From Taxawa tesnikishii (nom. ined.) (taxonomy: Eukaryota; Ascomycota; Dothideomycetes; Dothideales), in contig JAPDRO010000021.1 of NCBI GenBank assembly GCA_030247885.1, positions 434,001-498,000 on the forward strand: a stretch of 64,000 nt of DNA. Direction: 5' to 3'. Under the pieces are notes generated by a model. That model was not told the DNA's origin, did not search any database, and saw nothing but the letters and a program-made list of their open reading frames with translations. Below, in pieces: positions 22,525 to 33,443 of this stretch (the stretch's first letter is position 1; each line of letters opens with the position of its first letter). Made by a program: the position numbers and the translations under genes.

Positions 22525-25240
22525 CTACCCGACCACGCTCTTCAAACTCAGCGCCTCCAAAAACCCGCTGAAATCCTCCTTCTTAACCTCAACCACACTA
22601 TGCTCGAAGCTATCAATCCTGACTCTTGCGCCCGTCTCTTCCACCACCTCCTGGAAGGCAGCTCCGAACCTATTCAACCCATAGCCCCTCTTCCTCTTCT
22701 TCTCTCTGAGCTCTTCGTCCTCCGAGTCGGAATCGGAATCCTCAGACTCCGTTTCACTGGCCTCACTCTCTTCCTCCTCTTCATCCCCATCGCGGAAGAT
22801 GCCCGCCGCTTCCTCACGCTCCTTCCTCCTCCGCCTCCTCTCCTCTCTCTTTCTCATCCTCTCCGCCCTTTTCCTTTCCTTCTCCTCCGCCCTTGTTTTC
22901 TTCTTTTCTTCCCTTTCCTTCTGCTCCGCTTTACTCCTTACCCTACCTTCCACGCCTCCACCTCCCAACCCTACAACGACATAAACCCCTCTGCCCTGAT
23001 CCAAACTTCCCAGAACCAGAGCACCACGCTCCTTCCGCCCCTTCTCCGCCTCCAGTACTCCAACCGCTTCCGCAACCCAGGAAGCGAGCTTCACGAGCGC
23101 ACCGGGATGACAGAAGAGAGAAACGTCGAGTCCTTCTTTGACAACACCCATGCGGAAGGCGCGCAGGTGACGGATCTGATGCTTGCTCATGAGCGCGCTG
23201 CCTGTACGCAGAATCGCGCGATGCAGGTGCTGAGCTGTTGGTATATGAGATTGCAGCAAACTGAGGGCGGACGATGACGCGGGCGAGAGCGCATCGTAGG
23301 CGGCGAAGAAGCGGTTGGTCGTCCAGTCTGGGTCCGCAATGTTGAGTGCTGTCCCGCTGCCGTCGTCATCCGAGCCGTCTGCAGACATTGGTGGGGTTGG
23401 GAGCGCGCGCATGCGTGAGTTGTAACTGCCGAACGCAGTTTTGTTGCTCGTTAGGGTTGAGTAGCCGCTGGAGGAGGAAGAGGAGGTATCGAGCAATGGC
23501 TCGGTGCCGACTTCGAGGATAGCGCCGACGATGACGGCGACGTCGAGGGCGGAAAGACAGGCTTTCCAGCCCCAGCAGCGCACGAAGCCCCATCCTTCTT
23601 TGCCTGCACGACTGCCATCAGTGGGAGGCACTAGCCCATCAAGACCGTACATAGGCGCAAACTTGAGCAAACGTTGGCGCAGACCACGCTTGAGCTCCAT
23701 ATCCATGTGCGTGTAACCTTTGCCTGCTTCGGAGAGGGAGACACCCATCTTGGCCAAGAGCTTGTGCAGCCGTTTACGACCGGCGTCGGACCATATATGT
23801 AACCGTGTTGAGAGGTAAGGACTATGTAGCATGCTTTCGTAGAGTGACCAGTGGCGGATTAGGAGGAAGCGTGGTTCGGGCGAAATGCGGATGGACTGAT
23901 CCGTGGGCGAGCGTGCATGCGTTGGTATGACGCCGCCTTCCATGTCTCGTTCTCGTGATGCGACAATGTCTGAGGCCGGGATAGGGTTTAGGCGACGCAC
24001 CTCATCCTGTAAGACCTGGTGGATCTGCGCGGAGCGTGTCAGGCGCCGGGAACCTTCTGATGAACTTGATGCTGCCACGTGGTTGTAGAGTTCAGTCGAG
24101 GAGACACCGATAATGGCAAGCCAGAGCAGGTCGTTGTCTTCTCGACCCAACTCAGATGCAAGAGAGTAGAGCATTGACGATATGGGTTCGGCGTATGACG
24201 TTCCTAGGGAATAGTAGGCTTGGAGGACCGCTTCATGTTTACGACGCAGACGTAGTAAGCGGCGACGGAGGGTGCGGGCTGATGGTTGCTTCCTTGCAGA
24301 GGCGGAGAAGAAGGTACAGTGCCCGATGGCGACTCTGCTCGGGAACTGCTGGGGTGATTTGACAGCTCGAATGTCTCCTGTCGTCGACGTGGTGAAATCG
24401 GTATCGAAGAGCCCTGTATCACGTTCAGTCAAGGATGAAGCCCGAATGTTTGACCCAACCTACCGAGTTGCTTCTTTGTCTTTGCTGTGGTCTTTCGTCC
24501 TCGTCGGCAGTATCAAGCACGTCCTCGTCCTCATCCCTAAAAGACTTCCTCTTTCGGCCGCTGCCAGCCTCTTGCAATTCCTCATCCTCGTCTTCACTGT
24601 CACTACCCAACTCATCCTCGTCTTCATCTCCGACCTCAGGCATGTCTTGCAATGCACAGAACGCGTCTCTTTCCGCATTCAATTCTTGTTCGATATCCCC
24701 GTCGTCAAAGACAATGATGCCTCCTTTCCCTGGGTTGTACGTGCTGAGGAGCTTTCCCTGATCAACGCCTCTCCGCCTCTTTGCGACTGGTTCTGCAATA
24801 TCTTGCTGTGTTTCCGTTGCCGTGGCCCCAGAACCGAAAACATTTTGTAAGTTCCATGGTCTCCTAGCATCTACCACCCAGACCTCCACTCCGTGTTCAG
24901 CCATACAGCCTTCTTCTTCGCCGCCGTCTAGTCCAAGCACCTCTTCCAGGTCCACCAGGCCTCCAACACCCACACATACAACAACTCCGCCGTCACCGCC
25001 ATGTTGTCTCGTTAGCGGTCTTACCAGATCCTGGCCTGCTTTTGCAAGTTCGCTGTACCCAGCCACAGGCTGAACCTTGTGTGGGATATAATCGCGTTTG
25101 AGGAGTGATGTAAGGATCCGACAGGCGCATAACGCGTCTGGTTCCAGGGAAACTAAAAGCAGTACAGGTGGGGACAGCGGGTGCGTCGTGCGGAGGAGGT
25201 GAGTATACAACTGTGACAGAAGGTTGCGTGGGAGATACAT
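22525..25240 (-). CDS. CDC45: CDC45, DNA replication initiation factor
   Basis: Cdc45 is part of the CMG (Cdc45-MCM-GINS) replicative helicase and is loaded at origins in S phase. Two exons, 25240-24460 and 24413-22525, give 889 aa. The N terminus MYLPRNLLSQLYTHLL is typical, followed by the DHH-like domain (PPVLLLVSLEPDALCA-C-R). Acidic and basic low-complexity segments come next, then the conserved core SYAEPISSMLYSLASELG and EDNDLLWLAIIGVSS. The C-terminal part carries a long Glu/Arg/Lys charged insert and ends near FEHSVVEVKKEDFSGFLEAL. The splice donor is ambiguous: gttggg at 24459 keeps frame, while the stronger-looking gtaggt at 24463 would need one more base downstream. Confidence 0.93.
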
Positions 25241-25264
25241 GTCGGTATGGCGTGGTCGTAGTTA

Positions 25265-25577
25265 ACGCGTTCCCTATGGTTAGGTGTAGGTTCGTTCGAT
25301 TCGTGTCCTGCTCTCGTGTTCGTGGAACGATTGATCGGATCGTGTGCTTGTAATGTTTACGCGGTCGTCGCGCGTGATGGCTCGGAAACAGATGTATGCA
25401 TTATCCTCCGGTATGGCAGGGCGACAGAACAATGTACAGTTTCTCGTAAGACTCGCCTCGAAGCAGGGATCCGTCAATGGGTTAGGGCGAATGTTGTGAT
25501 ATGATGAGTAAGGTGTGGTGTGGTGAGTGATGCAGCGGATTGGAATTGCAGTACGCGGATTCGCGCGACAGACGCGT
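25265..25577. promoter_or_regulatory. two MCB-like sites upstream of CDC45
   Basis: ACGCGT occurs at 25265-25270 and at 25572-25577, about 25 and 330 bp upstream of the CDC45 start codon. Paired MCB sites are characteristic of replication genes controlled by MBF. The nearer one may lie in the leader rather than the promoter. Confidence 0.45.
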
Positions 25578-26391
25578 AGAGGGCTCGAGTCACACAAATG
25601 GCCCGCCCACCGAGCGCGCCGTGCCAAGACTTCAAATTGTCTTTGTGACGACGTCATGTTTCGCTTCCCTTCATCCAATCCACTTCCAGCAATTACAGGA
25701 ACACGAAACACAAACATGTAGAGTCCGTCCTTCCTACACTGCTTGCAAACTCGGAAGAGGACCAGAAGTCAGTGAGCGGGAGCAGGACAACTGCTTCAGA
25801 AGAGCAGATCGAAATCCGTTGTTGCGCGTCGATGTAGTCATTACAACGGTGGGCGGGCGGAAAGGCATGTTTGTTCTGTGTTCATTGCATGTTGTTTGCC
25901 ATTTTGATATGTAAAGGCTATCCTCCGGGGTCGATGCAACCACCATGAGAGATGAGCTCAGGTTCTTGAGAATCATCTTGATTCGTAGTGTGTATTGATA
26001 AAGATTAGTATGTGTAGTAGCCAACTAGATGTGTGGAGAAAGCTGTCAAGTAATTGATGGGGATGAACTTCCTACAAAGATATGACAAAGTAGATGATGG
26101 ATGATTCTTGTACTGCGCTTTTCGAACAACTATGTGAAACTTCAGACCTGCAACACGTGAACATGAGCTGCTCTCTTCAGAAAGACGGCGGAGACTGAGC
26201 AGTTGGCTTGAGGGGAAAGCGTGGACGCAGCTTCACGATGTCACGTCAGTCAGTAAAGTCAACAAAGTGCAACTTCGAGACACAAAGAAACGACTCTGTA
26301 CCAAAATATTCGTGTCGTGACTCCAGGGTACTTGCTTACCACTATTACGAATGCTTTTCCCTGGAGGTTGGTATCCTCGACAGACACAGCA
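25578..26391. other. intergenic, no gene seen
   Basis: This stretch separates the CDC45 promoter from the 3' end of the MATE-like gene. Short overlapping frames on both strands have no domain content. Confidence 0.5.
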
Positions 26392-27955
26392 TCAGGACCT
26401 CTCGCTTGATGTGATGGGGCTGATGGGCGGCAACCGCATTCTGCCCTTCAGCGACGTCCAACACCAGACTGCATCCACGATCAGTACGTCGAAGAAACTG
26501 AATACCAGAGAGCCCCCGAAGACGATAGAATGGTACTTCCATGCATCATCTGGCGTAATGCCAATCCTGCTGACTGCAATCGCCCACGGCAAGACCCAGC
26601 AGACGTTGGAGATGAGGGATTGGTAGAGATACCAGCGGGTACGAGTAGCGAGCAGAATGGTCGCCAGCTGTGTAGACAAGGCGTAGAAAATATAACACCA
26701 GTCAATCGTTTTCCACATCCGCTCTACGATGCCAGAGACGGCGTTTGATTGCGACAAATAGAAGGCGAAACGGCGCGCGCCCCATTCTGCGAGAAAGATA
26801 CAAAGGGGTACTTCGAAGACGAGTGCGATGATACAGGCGGTGAGCGCAGGCTTTGCGATTGCTGCAGAAACCGAGTCAGCGATATTGTACTATTGGACGA
26901 TTGGAACACGAACAACGCAGGTCGCGGAAAGACGCCGTGGGTTTTCTCTCCCACGGACCCTTCTTGCTCCGCCAGAAACCCCAGGCGTGACCCATAGATG
27001 CCAGCGACGTAGCCTCCAATGCCTGGACAGGGACCATGACAAGACCCCAGCGGATAGTACTGAAGACCCCCATGCAGTTGCATAGTCGGAGCCCATAGAC
27101 ACGATACCGTTGACAAGCCAGAGATACAGTGCATTGCGCACCGCAGACTCGGCAAATGTGAGTATTCCCGGACGAGCCAGTACTTTGAGCCCGCGGAGAG
27201 TCGGCTTCATCGATTCTGATTCACCCATCGTGCGATGAAGTCTACGATGATTCTTGACGGAGCTGATAACCAAAGGGACGTCCGGTCGATCCAATGCTCT
27301 CGTGCAAGCTGCAACAACTGTCCCGATGGCCGAAGATAATGCGGAGAAGGCAGAGATGCGGACGTATGTGAGAGAGACGGCTCTGACTTCCATGGGGACG
27401 AATGCTGCAGCGAATTGGTGTGCTGCTGCAACGAAGGCGATGGACATGCACAGTCCAAGGATGGTCTGGAAGATAATCAAGGCGAAAGACAAGCTGTATC
27501 TGACGGGCATCGAACGGCTAGACTTGCCGCCTATGATGTTCCAGCTTGCTCGTGGTAGACCCTCGTTGATCACCTCAGCCACCACTCCAATGTATGTGTA
27601 GACGTCGGTAGTCACCACCATCGAGGAGTCTATGCTCGCGACCCACAGCTTGCTCAAGGTGGCATACAGAGCCGGCAGGACGAAGGCACAAACATTGAAC
27701 AAAAAGGTTCCACCGTAGCTGCGATAATATCAGTAGGCGAGCATCGCAATCGTAGGCTTAGACTCGCCTCTGCCGGCTCAACCATGAGTTCCGTTTGGCC
27801 CTTTCTCGGCGCCGAACCTTACCTGCGACCGCCGAAGTCTGAACAACGATATCGTCCTTCGGCAGCATCTTGTATACGTGTGCGGTTGGGAACGTAAAGG
27901 AGAAAACGGAAAGCAGGCTTCCCTCATCTTGACTACTTCTTCTGCTGAACTGCAA
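26392..27955 (-). CDS. MATE-family-like multidrug transporter, frame-broken and perhaps shortened
   Basis: The recognisable core is an exon from about 27718 to 26914, a 52-nt intron (26913-26862; donor gttcgt, branch CTGAC, acceptor ctgcag) and a last exon 26861-26392. Many hydrophobic helices are present. Strings typical of fungal MATE-like proteins are [38 protein letters not shown] (read across the break) and [22 protein letters not shown]5 run at 27067-27071 breaks the frame before FSTIRWGLV. Around 27210-27260 the segment after SSVK is much shorter than I remember for relatives and reads better in another frame. The 5' part (27955-27780, [15 protein letters not shown]) does not join the core in phase. 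It may be an error-damaged functional gene or a true pseudogene. Drug or metabolite efflux is inferred from family only. Confidence 0.6.
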
Positions 27956-28320
27956 GCCAAGTGTTGCGGCAGCAGGGGTACGCGACAGAGACGAATCACA
28001 TCTCCCGTTTGAATCAGCTCATGGTACACAGGGGTGGAGTGTACGTTGCGTGTGGCCGTCTGGACCAACCACATGAACAGGTGGTGGCACAGCAAGCAAT
28101 GATGGGAGGCCAGAACCACGCCGACTCGTGTACCTGTATAGAGGTTACAGATGTGGCTCGAGTGGATGTGGTTCGACTCTTTTGCGACATCGGTTATCCA
28201 GTTGCCGACGTTGTTGCGTACTACTGTCGGTTGTCTTGCCGAACGGTAGCAAGCAATGCGAACTGCAACAGGGCTCGAGAGTGGATATCCGGACACACCG
28301 AGAACAGAAGTTGTCGGAAC

Positions 28321-28536
28321 CTAGACGAGCGGTCTACTGCTGTCCAGACCTGGCAATTCTTGTTCGCGATTCCAATGGGATGGTAGCGACGGGAGACGGA
28401 TCTTGATAGACACGAGGTCGGTCCCGTCGCACGTCGCCAGATACAGGAACACCGGGAGGAAGAGGAGGGAGACGAGGAAGACATTCGGGCGTTTCGAGGC
28501 TGGCAGATCTTCTTGGCGGATCGTGATTGCTTGCAT
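28321..28536 (-). CDS. small ORF with one membrane helix, possible first exon of the MATE-like gene
   Basis: ATG 28536 opens a 71-codon frame. A charged start (MQAITIRQEDLPASKRP) precedes a strong hydrophobic segment, VFLVSLLFLPVFLYLAT. The placement fits an N-terminal exon of the downstream transporter gene, but I could not connect it by a clean splice. It could also be chance. The gap 27956-28320 holds no better candidate. Confidence 0.3.
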   Translation of the reverse strand: MQAITIRQEDLPASKRPNVFLVSLLFLPVFLYLATCDGTDLVSIKIRLPSLPSHWNREQELPGLDSSRPLV

Positions 28537-28973
28537 GATTCGCCTGTAACCGGAGGCTGCCGGCGCTCTCGGCCCGTCTCCTGATGCCCTAATGGCTCTC
28601 AGAGAGCTTCAGCCACATCACATGTTCTTCGCTTGAACAGCGCAGCGCGTACACCACTAGCGAACAGCAGCCTCGACTCGTGCGTCTGTTCGTACACGTT
28701 GGTGATGTTGCTCTTGGGCCAAGCTGTCTCGACCAGTACCGCACGGAGTGAACGCTGCCGGCTGCAGCTCGCTAGAGTGCTGGTTTCGTCGGGTTCCGCC
28801 TTCGTGCGGAGCTGTCAACGATGACGCAGGCTCGTAAACATGGCGCTACGTGCGAATGATCCTCTGATCCCGCGTGCTCCGCGATTCCAGGAGCGTGGTT
28901 ACGTTCGTATGAACTCAATCCATACAGGGATTCACAGCAAGAGTGAGTCGCGTCCAGTTCAGCTGCCCCTCCA

Positions 28974-28981
28974 TTTAAAAA
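28974..28981 (+). promoter_or_regulatory. TATA-like element of the phosphoketolase gene
   Basis: The sequence tttaaaaa lies about 90 bp before the ATG and is followed by a CA-rich leader (cacacaacaacacgtaccac) ending at the start codon. Such leaders are typical of highly expressed fungal genes. The assignment is by position and composition only. Confidence 0.35.
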
Positions 28982-29068
28982 GAGCTCCACCTCCCAGCCC
29001 GCCACGCCCTCGTCAACCTTCAGTCAACACTTGAAGACACCACACAACAACACGTACCACCGACTGCA

Positions 29069-31558
29069 ATGGCTCCCTCAATCGACGACGAGAGCCATCC
29101 TCTCACGCCTTTCGGCAAGGCGCGCTCCACCGCCAAGGGCGAGCCGCTAAGCTCGGAGGAGCTCGACAAAATCAACCGCTACTTCCATGCGAGCATGTAC
29201 CTCTGCTTGGGCATGCTGTACCTCAAGGAGAACCCTCTGCTGGAGGAGCCCCTCAAGAAGGAGCACATCAAGCCTCGTCTCCTGGGACACTGGGGCTCTG
29301 ATGCAGGCCAGTCCTTCACTTACATCCACATGAACCGTCTGATCAAGAAGTACAACCTCGATGCATTCTTCGTCTCCGGTCCCGGCCACGGCGCTCCTGC
29401 CGTTCTCTCCAACTCCTACCTGGAGGGCGTCTATTCCGAAGTCTACCCCAACAAGTCCCAAGACAAGGAGGGCATGCAGCGGTTCTTCAAGCAGTTCTCC
29501 TTCCCCGGCGGGATCGGTAGCCATGCAACTCCAGAGACCCCCGGAAGTATCCACGAGGGAGGCGAGCTGGGGTACTCAATCTCCCATGCCTTCGGTGCCG
29601 TTTTCGACAAGCCGGACCTGATCGCCCTTACCATGGTCGGAGACGGTGAGAGTGAGACCGGTCCTTTGGCCACCAGTTGGCACAGTAACAAGTTCCTCAA
29701 CCCAATCACCGACGGCGCCGTCTTGCCCGTGCTGCACCTGAACGGCTACAAGATCAACAACCCCACCGTTCTCGCAAGGATCAGTCACGAAGAGCTGGAG
29801 GCTTTGTTCGTCGGATACGGCTGGAAGCCATACTTTGTCGAGGGAAGCGATCTCCCCAGCATGCACCAGGCAATGGCTGCCACCATGGAAGAGTGCGTGA
29901 CGACGATCAAGAAGGTTCAGAAGGAGGCCAGGGAGTCTGGCAAGGTCACTCGTCCCGCTTGGCCTATGATCATTCTGCGGAGCCCTAAGGGTTGGACCGG
30001 TCCAAGAAAGGTTGACGGTCACCACTTGGAGGGCTTCTGGAGAGCTCATCAGATCCCGTTGACCAAGGTTCTTTCAGACGACAACGTACGTACGAAGATG
30101 ACCTATCACTCAGGGCCTCTACTGACGTCGGAATAGCAACTGAAGCTGCTCGAGAAGTGGATGAAGAGCTACGAGCCCGACAAGCTCTTCGACAAGGAGG
30201 GCAAGCTGATCTCTGAACTCGGAGAACTGGCTCCTACCGGCCACGCTCGCATGAGCGCGAACAAGGTCACCAATGGCGGTCAACTAAGAGTTCCCTTGAA
30301 GATGCCTGCCTTCAACGATTACGCATTGGATGTGAAGAAGCCAGCCAGCGAGTACAGACCATCGATGAACATCTTCGCCGGCTTCCTTAGGGATATCATG
30401 AAGAGAAATCCGACCAACTTCCGTCTCTTCGGTCCAGACGAGACTGAGTCCAACAAGCTCAACGCGGTCTACGACGTTACCGAGAAGGTGTGGATGGCGG
30501 AGAAGTTTGAAGAGGATAGTGATGGCGGTCACCTTGCCAACCACGGTAGGGTTATGGAGCTTCTCTCTGAACACACTGTTGAGGGATGGCTCGAGGGCTA
30601 CCTGCTCACCGGTGGTCACGGCATGCTCAACAGTTACGAGCCCTTCATTCACATCATCGATTCTATGGTTAATCAGCACTGCAAGTGGCTTGAGAAGTGC
30701 GCCGAAGTCTCGTGGAGGACGGAAGTTGCCTCTCTCAACATCCTCCTCACGTCGACCGTCTGGCGTCAGGACCACAACGGTTTCACCCATCAGGATCCCG
30801 GCTTCCTCGATGTCGTGGCCAACAAGTCTCCCGAAGTGACGCGCATCTACTTGCCACCGGATGCCAACACGCTGCTTAGCACCATGGATCACTGCTTCAA
30901 GTCGCTGAACTACGTCAATGTTATCGTCGCCGACAAGCAGAACCACTTGCAGTTCTTGAACAAGGAGGATGCTGTCGCGCACTGCGCCAAGGGTGCCGGC
31001 ATCTGGCAGTGGGCCTCCAACGACAACGGTGAGGAGCCAGATATTGTCATGGCATGCTGCGGTGATGTTATGACGCAGGAAGCGCTTGCAGCCACCGCTC
31101 TGCTCCGCGAGAAGCTGCCAGATCTCAAGATCCGTTTTGTCAACGTGGTTGACCTGTTCCGCCTCATGCCAAACGGCTACCATCCACACGGCATGACGGA
31201 CACCGAATACGCAGCCCTGTTCACGGACAACAAGCCGGTTATCTTCAACTTCCACTCGTACCCCTGGCTGGTACACCGCATGACCTACAAGCGCATTGGA
31301 CAGCACCTCATGCATGTGCGCGGCTACAAGGAGAAGGGTAACATCAACACCCCGCTCGAGCTCGCCATCCGCAATGAGACCGACCGTTACAGTCTGGCAA
31401 TTCTTGCTATTGACAACCTCAAGCAGGTTCTCGGTAACAAGGGTGCCAGTGTCAGGAGCGAGTTGCTGGACACTAGGACCCACTACGCCAATCACGCCTA
31501 TGAGACCGGCTTGGATCCAGAGGACTACACTAACTGGACCTGGCCTTACAACAAATAG
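29069..31558 (+). CDS. xylulose-5-phosphate/fructose-6-phosphate phosphoketolase
   Basis: This thiamine-diphosphate enzyme splits xylulose 5-phosphate (or fructose 6-phosphate) with phosphate, giving acetyl phosphate plus glyceraldehyde 3-phosphate (or erythrose 4-phosphate). Two exons, 29069-30085 and 30137-31558, with a 51-nt intron (gtacgt to gaatag), give 812 aa, the normal length. Motifs seen are [20 protein letters not shown], the [19 protein letters not shown] loop, and the ThDP/Mg motif [19 protein letters not shown]. Also present are [18 protein letters not shown] and the HQDPG segment near [12 protein letters not shown]. The reading frame is intact throughout. In fungi it usually pairs with acetate kinase; no partner is in this window. 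Confidence 0.96.
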
Positions 31559-32235
31559 AGAAGGAACAAGCAACGTAATGTATAGACGGCAGATTGATGG
31601 GGAGAGCACACAGAGACGAAAAGCAAATTCACGTTTCTCAGTTTCATCTTGTTAACGATTTGATGACTTCCCTCGAGGAGTCGAGGGCTATCGAGGGGTT
31701 GAGAATGCTGAGCAACGGCAGTAGTTGACAATACATGTTTTCTTTCCAATTGATGCAACGAGAGTTTCCATGTCAAGATTTTCTATCGCCGAGTGAGCAT
31801 ACGTGAAATGCAAACATCCGGTGTCTCGTCAGATGGACACGCGATGACTTTCCTATCTGAGCGTAAAGTGATTCCATGCCAAGAGCCCCTCATACGCGCC
31901 GAGAGCATCTGATGGGGGCCCAATCCCCCATCGTACACTCTCAACAAACATTCGTAAATATCGCAGTTGTATATGCTGGTCGTTTCCTTGTGTAGAGAGA
32001 GATCACTCAATCGATCAGTTCAACCAGGTTCATTCGTTCAGATACGGCCAACCTCTAGCATCAGTCACTGTAGGATTGCCGACGCGTCGTCATCTTCATC
32101 AACGAGGCAGCAGCGAGCAACCCAACACAGGCTCTCTTACTCCATAAGGGATATACAGTCGTTGCATTCCAAGTGCAAGGCTTCGCAGCTGGCTTCTGAG
32201 GCATACACACAGTCGTTACCAGCCTAGGTTCCTAT
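31559..32235. other. intergenic, 3' UTR and promoter
   Basis: No coding frame is convincing between the phosphoketolase stop and the F-box-like start. An inverted short repeat, cctcgaggagtcgagg near 31672, could form a small hairpin beyond the phosphoketolase stop codon. Confidence 0.45.
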
Positions 32236-33321
32236 ATGCATCATCTGTCATCATTCCCCTCGAGCGCACATATAATGGACAACGGACACCACAACTGCAG
32301 GGACTACTACCTTGATGTCCCGTCCGCGGCACAGAATGTCCTGGCCGAGCGTGCCTTGAGAAAGACTCGGCCTAGCCTGCCCTCTCGCGCCAGTTCGCAA
32401 CCCAGTCCGTTGAACTCACCCGTGCGCCGACCGGATCCGTTTCCCTTCTTGCGTCTACCGCTCGAACTCCGACGTCAGGTCTACTCAGAGCTGCTCCCTC
32501 GCACAGAAGTACAAGTCGAGAGCGGCCGTCCAGCGTTCTTCAACACAATCACCGCCCAGCGCATTCCTCCAACGCACCACAACCTGTCTCCAGAGGTACT
32601 GCAAGCCCTCCACGCCCAGCAGAAGGCCGCCTCCTCCAGCAGCACAACAAGAGCGGGAAGCAGAAACACCATATGGCGACGGGGCCAGACGAGTCTACTA
32701 TCCGTGTCACGTCAAGTGCACGACGAGTGCGCGGAGCTCCTCTACGGTGAAGCCATATTCGTCATCTTCGTGACGTACGACAACATCACGTTCCGCTTCC
32801 GCTGGCTGAACTCTCTCAACGGCCTGACGCCCAGCCGAACGTACGAGTTCCTGGATCTGGTGCCGCCGAGGTATATGCGGTTGATCAAGAGACTCGACGT
32901 CACGGTCGACCATGTAGATTCGTACACCGGCATGATCAAGTTCAACGTTGGTGGGAAGGGGCTCACGCACGGGTTGGAGATGCAGGTCGCGCGGTTAGTG
33001 AAGGCCTTGGAGCCGCCCGGTAATTCTCCAAACTGTGACGTTGAGAGTGGGAAAGGAAAGCGGACCGAGCAAAGGAGTGGACAAAGGCACGAGGGGCTGA
33101 AGAGGATCAGCGTCAAGCTTCTGAATGGCAACGATCACTTGGATGCTGAGAAGAGGACGAAGGTCAAGGCGAGAGAGTCCAACATTCGTGGTGCGACTGA
33201 GGTTCAGACGGTTTTGGATCCGTTGGCTAAACTGAAGGGGTTGGTGAGTGTGGAGCTCACTGGTGCTGTTACGGAGGAGTTCGCGGCGATGTTGAGAGGC
33301 AAGATGACTGAGGCTAGATGA
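32236..33321 (+). CDS. F-box-like (2EXR/DUF7730-type) domain protein
   Basis: This is a single exon of 361 aa from the first ATG, or 348 aa from ATG 32275 (MDNGHHNCRDYY). After a Ser/Pro-rich leader the text PFPFLRLPLELRRQVYSELL (residues about 68-87) is the F-box-like opening. It is followed near residue 155 by SLLSVSRQVHDECAELLYGE, the second hallmark of this fungal superfamily. The C-terminal part has LKRISVKLLNGN and ends in a short charged tail. Such proteins are numerous in Dothideomycetes and mostly unstudied. True F-box members bind Skp1 in SCF ubiquitin ligases, but Skp1 binding is not established for this subtype. A pogo transposon sits 80 bp beyond its stop codon. Confidence 0.75.
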   Translation: MHHLSSFPSSAHIMDNGHHNCRDYYLDVPSAAQNVLAERALRKTRPSLPSRASSQPSPLNSPVRRPDPFPFLRLPLELRRQVYSELLPRTEVQVESGRPAFFNTITAQRIPPTHHNLSPEVLQALHAQQKAASSSSTTRAGSRNTIWRRGQTSLLSVSRQVHDECAELLYGEAIFVIFVTYDNITFRFRWLNSLNGLTPSRTYEFLDLVPPRYMRLIKRLDVTVDHVDSYTGMIKFNVGGKGLTHGLEMQVARLVKALEPPGNSPNCDVESGKGKRTEQRSGQRHEGLKRISVKLLNGNDHLDAEKRTKVKARESNIRGATEVQTVLDPLAKLKGLVSVELTGAVTEEFAAMLRGKMTEAR

Positions 33322-33401
33322 GAACTGTGAGTCCCATCGGCCAGAAGTGGTTGGTACTAGAGCGTACGGCTTTAGCCACGGCACAGAATGCAGGCTGAAT
33401 A

Positions 33402-33443
33402 AGCTAGTCACCCTGGTTTTTGATCACCCCTAGTTCTTGCGCA
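33402..33443 (+). repeat. left terminal inverted repeat of the pogo element
   Basis: It begins agctagtcaccctgg and pairs with the right end at 35159-35200. The inner 33 bp (33411-33443) match the right end at all but one position. The outer nine show several A/G and C/T differences. Confidence 0.88.

Noticed and set aside
30284-31609. 441-codon minus-strand frame opposite phosphoketolase exon 2
   Set aside because: It lies fully antisense to a highly conserved enzyme and arises from codon bias. Its protein has no recognisable family.
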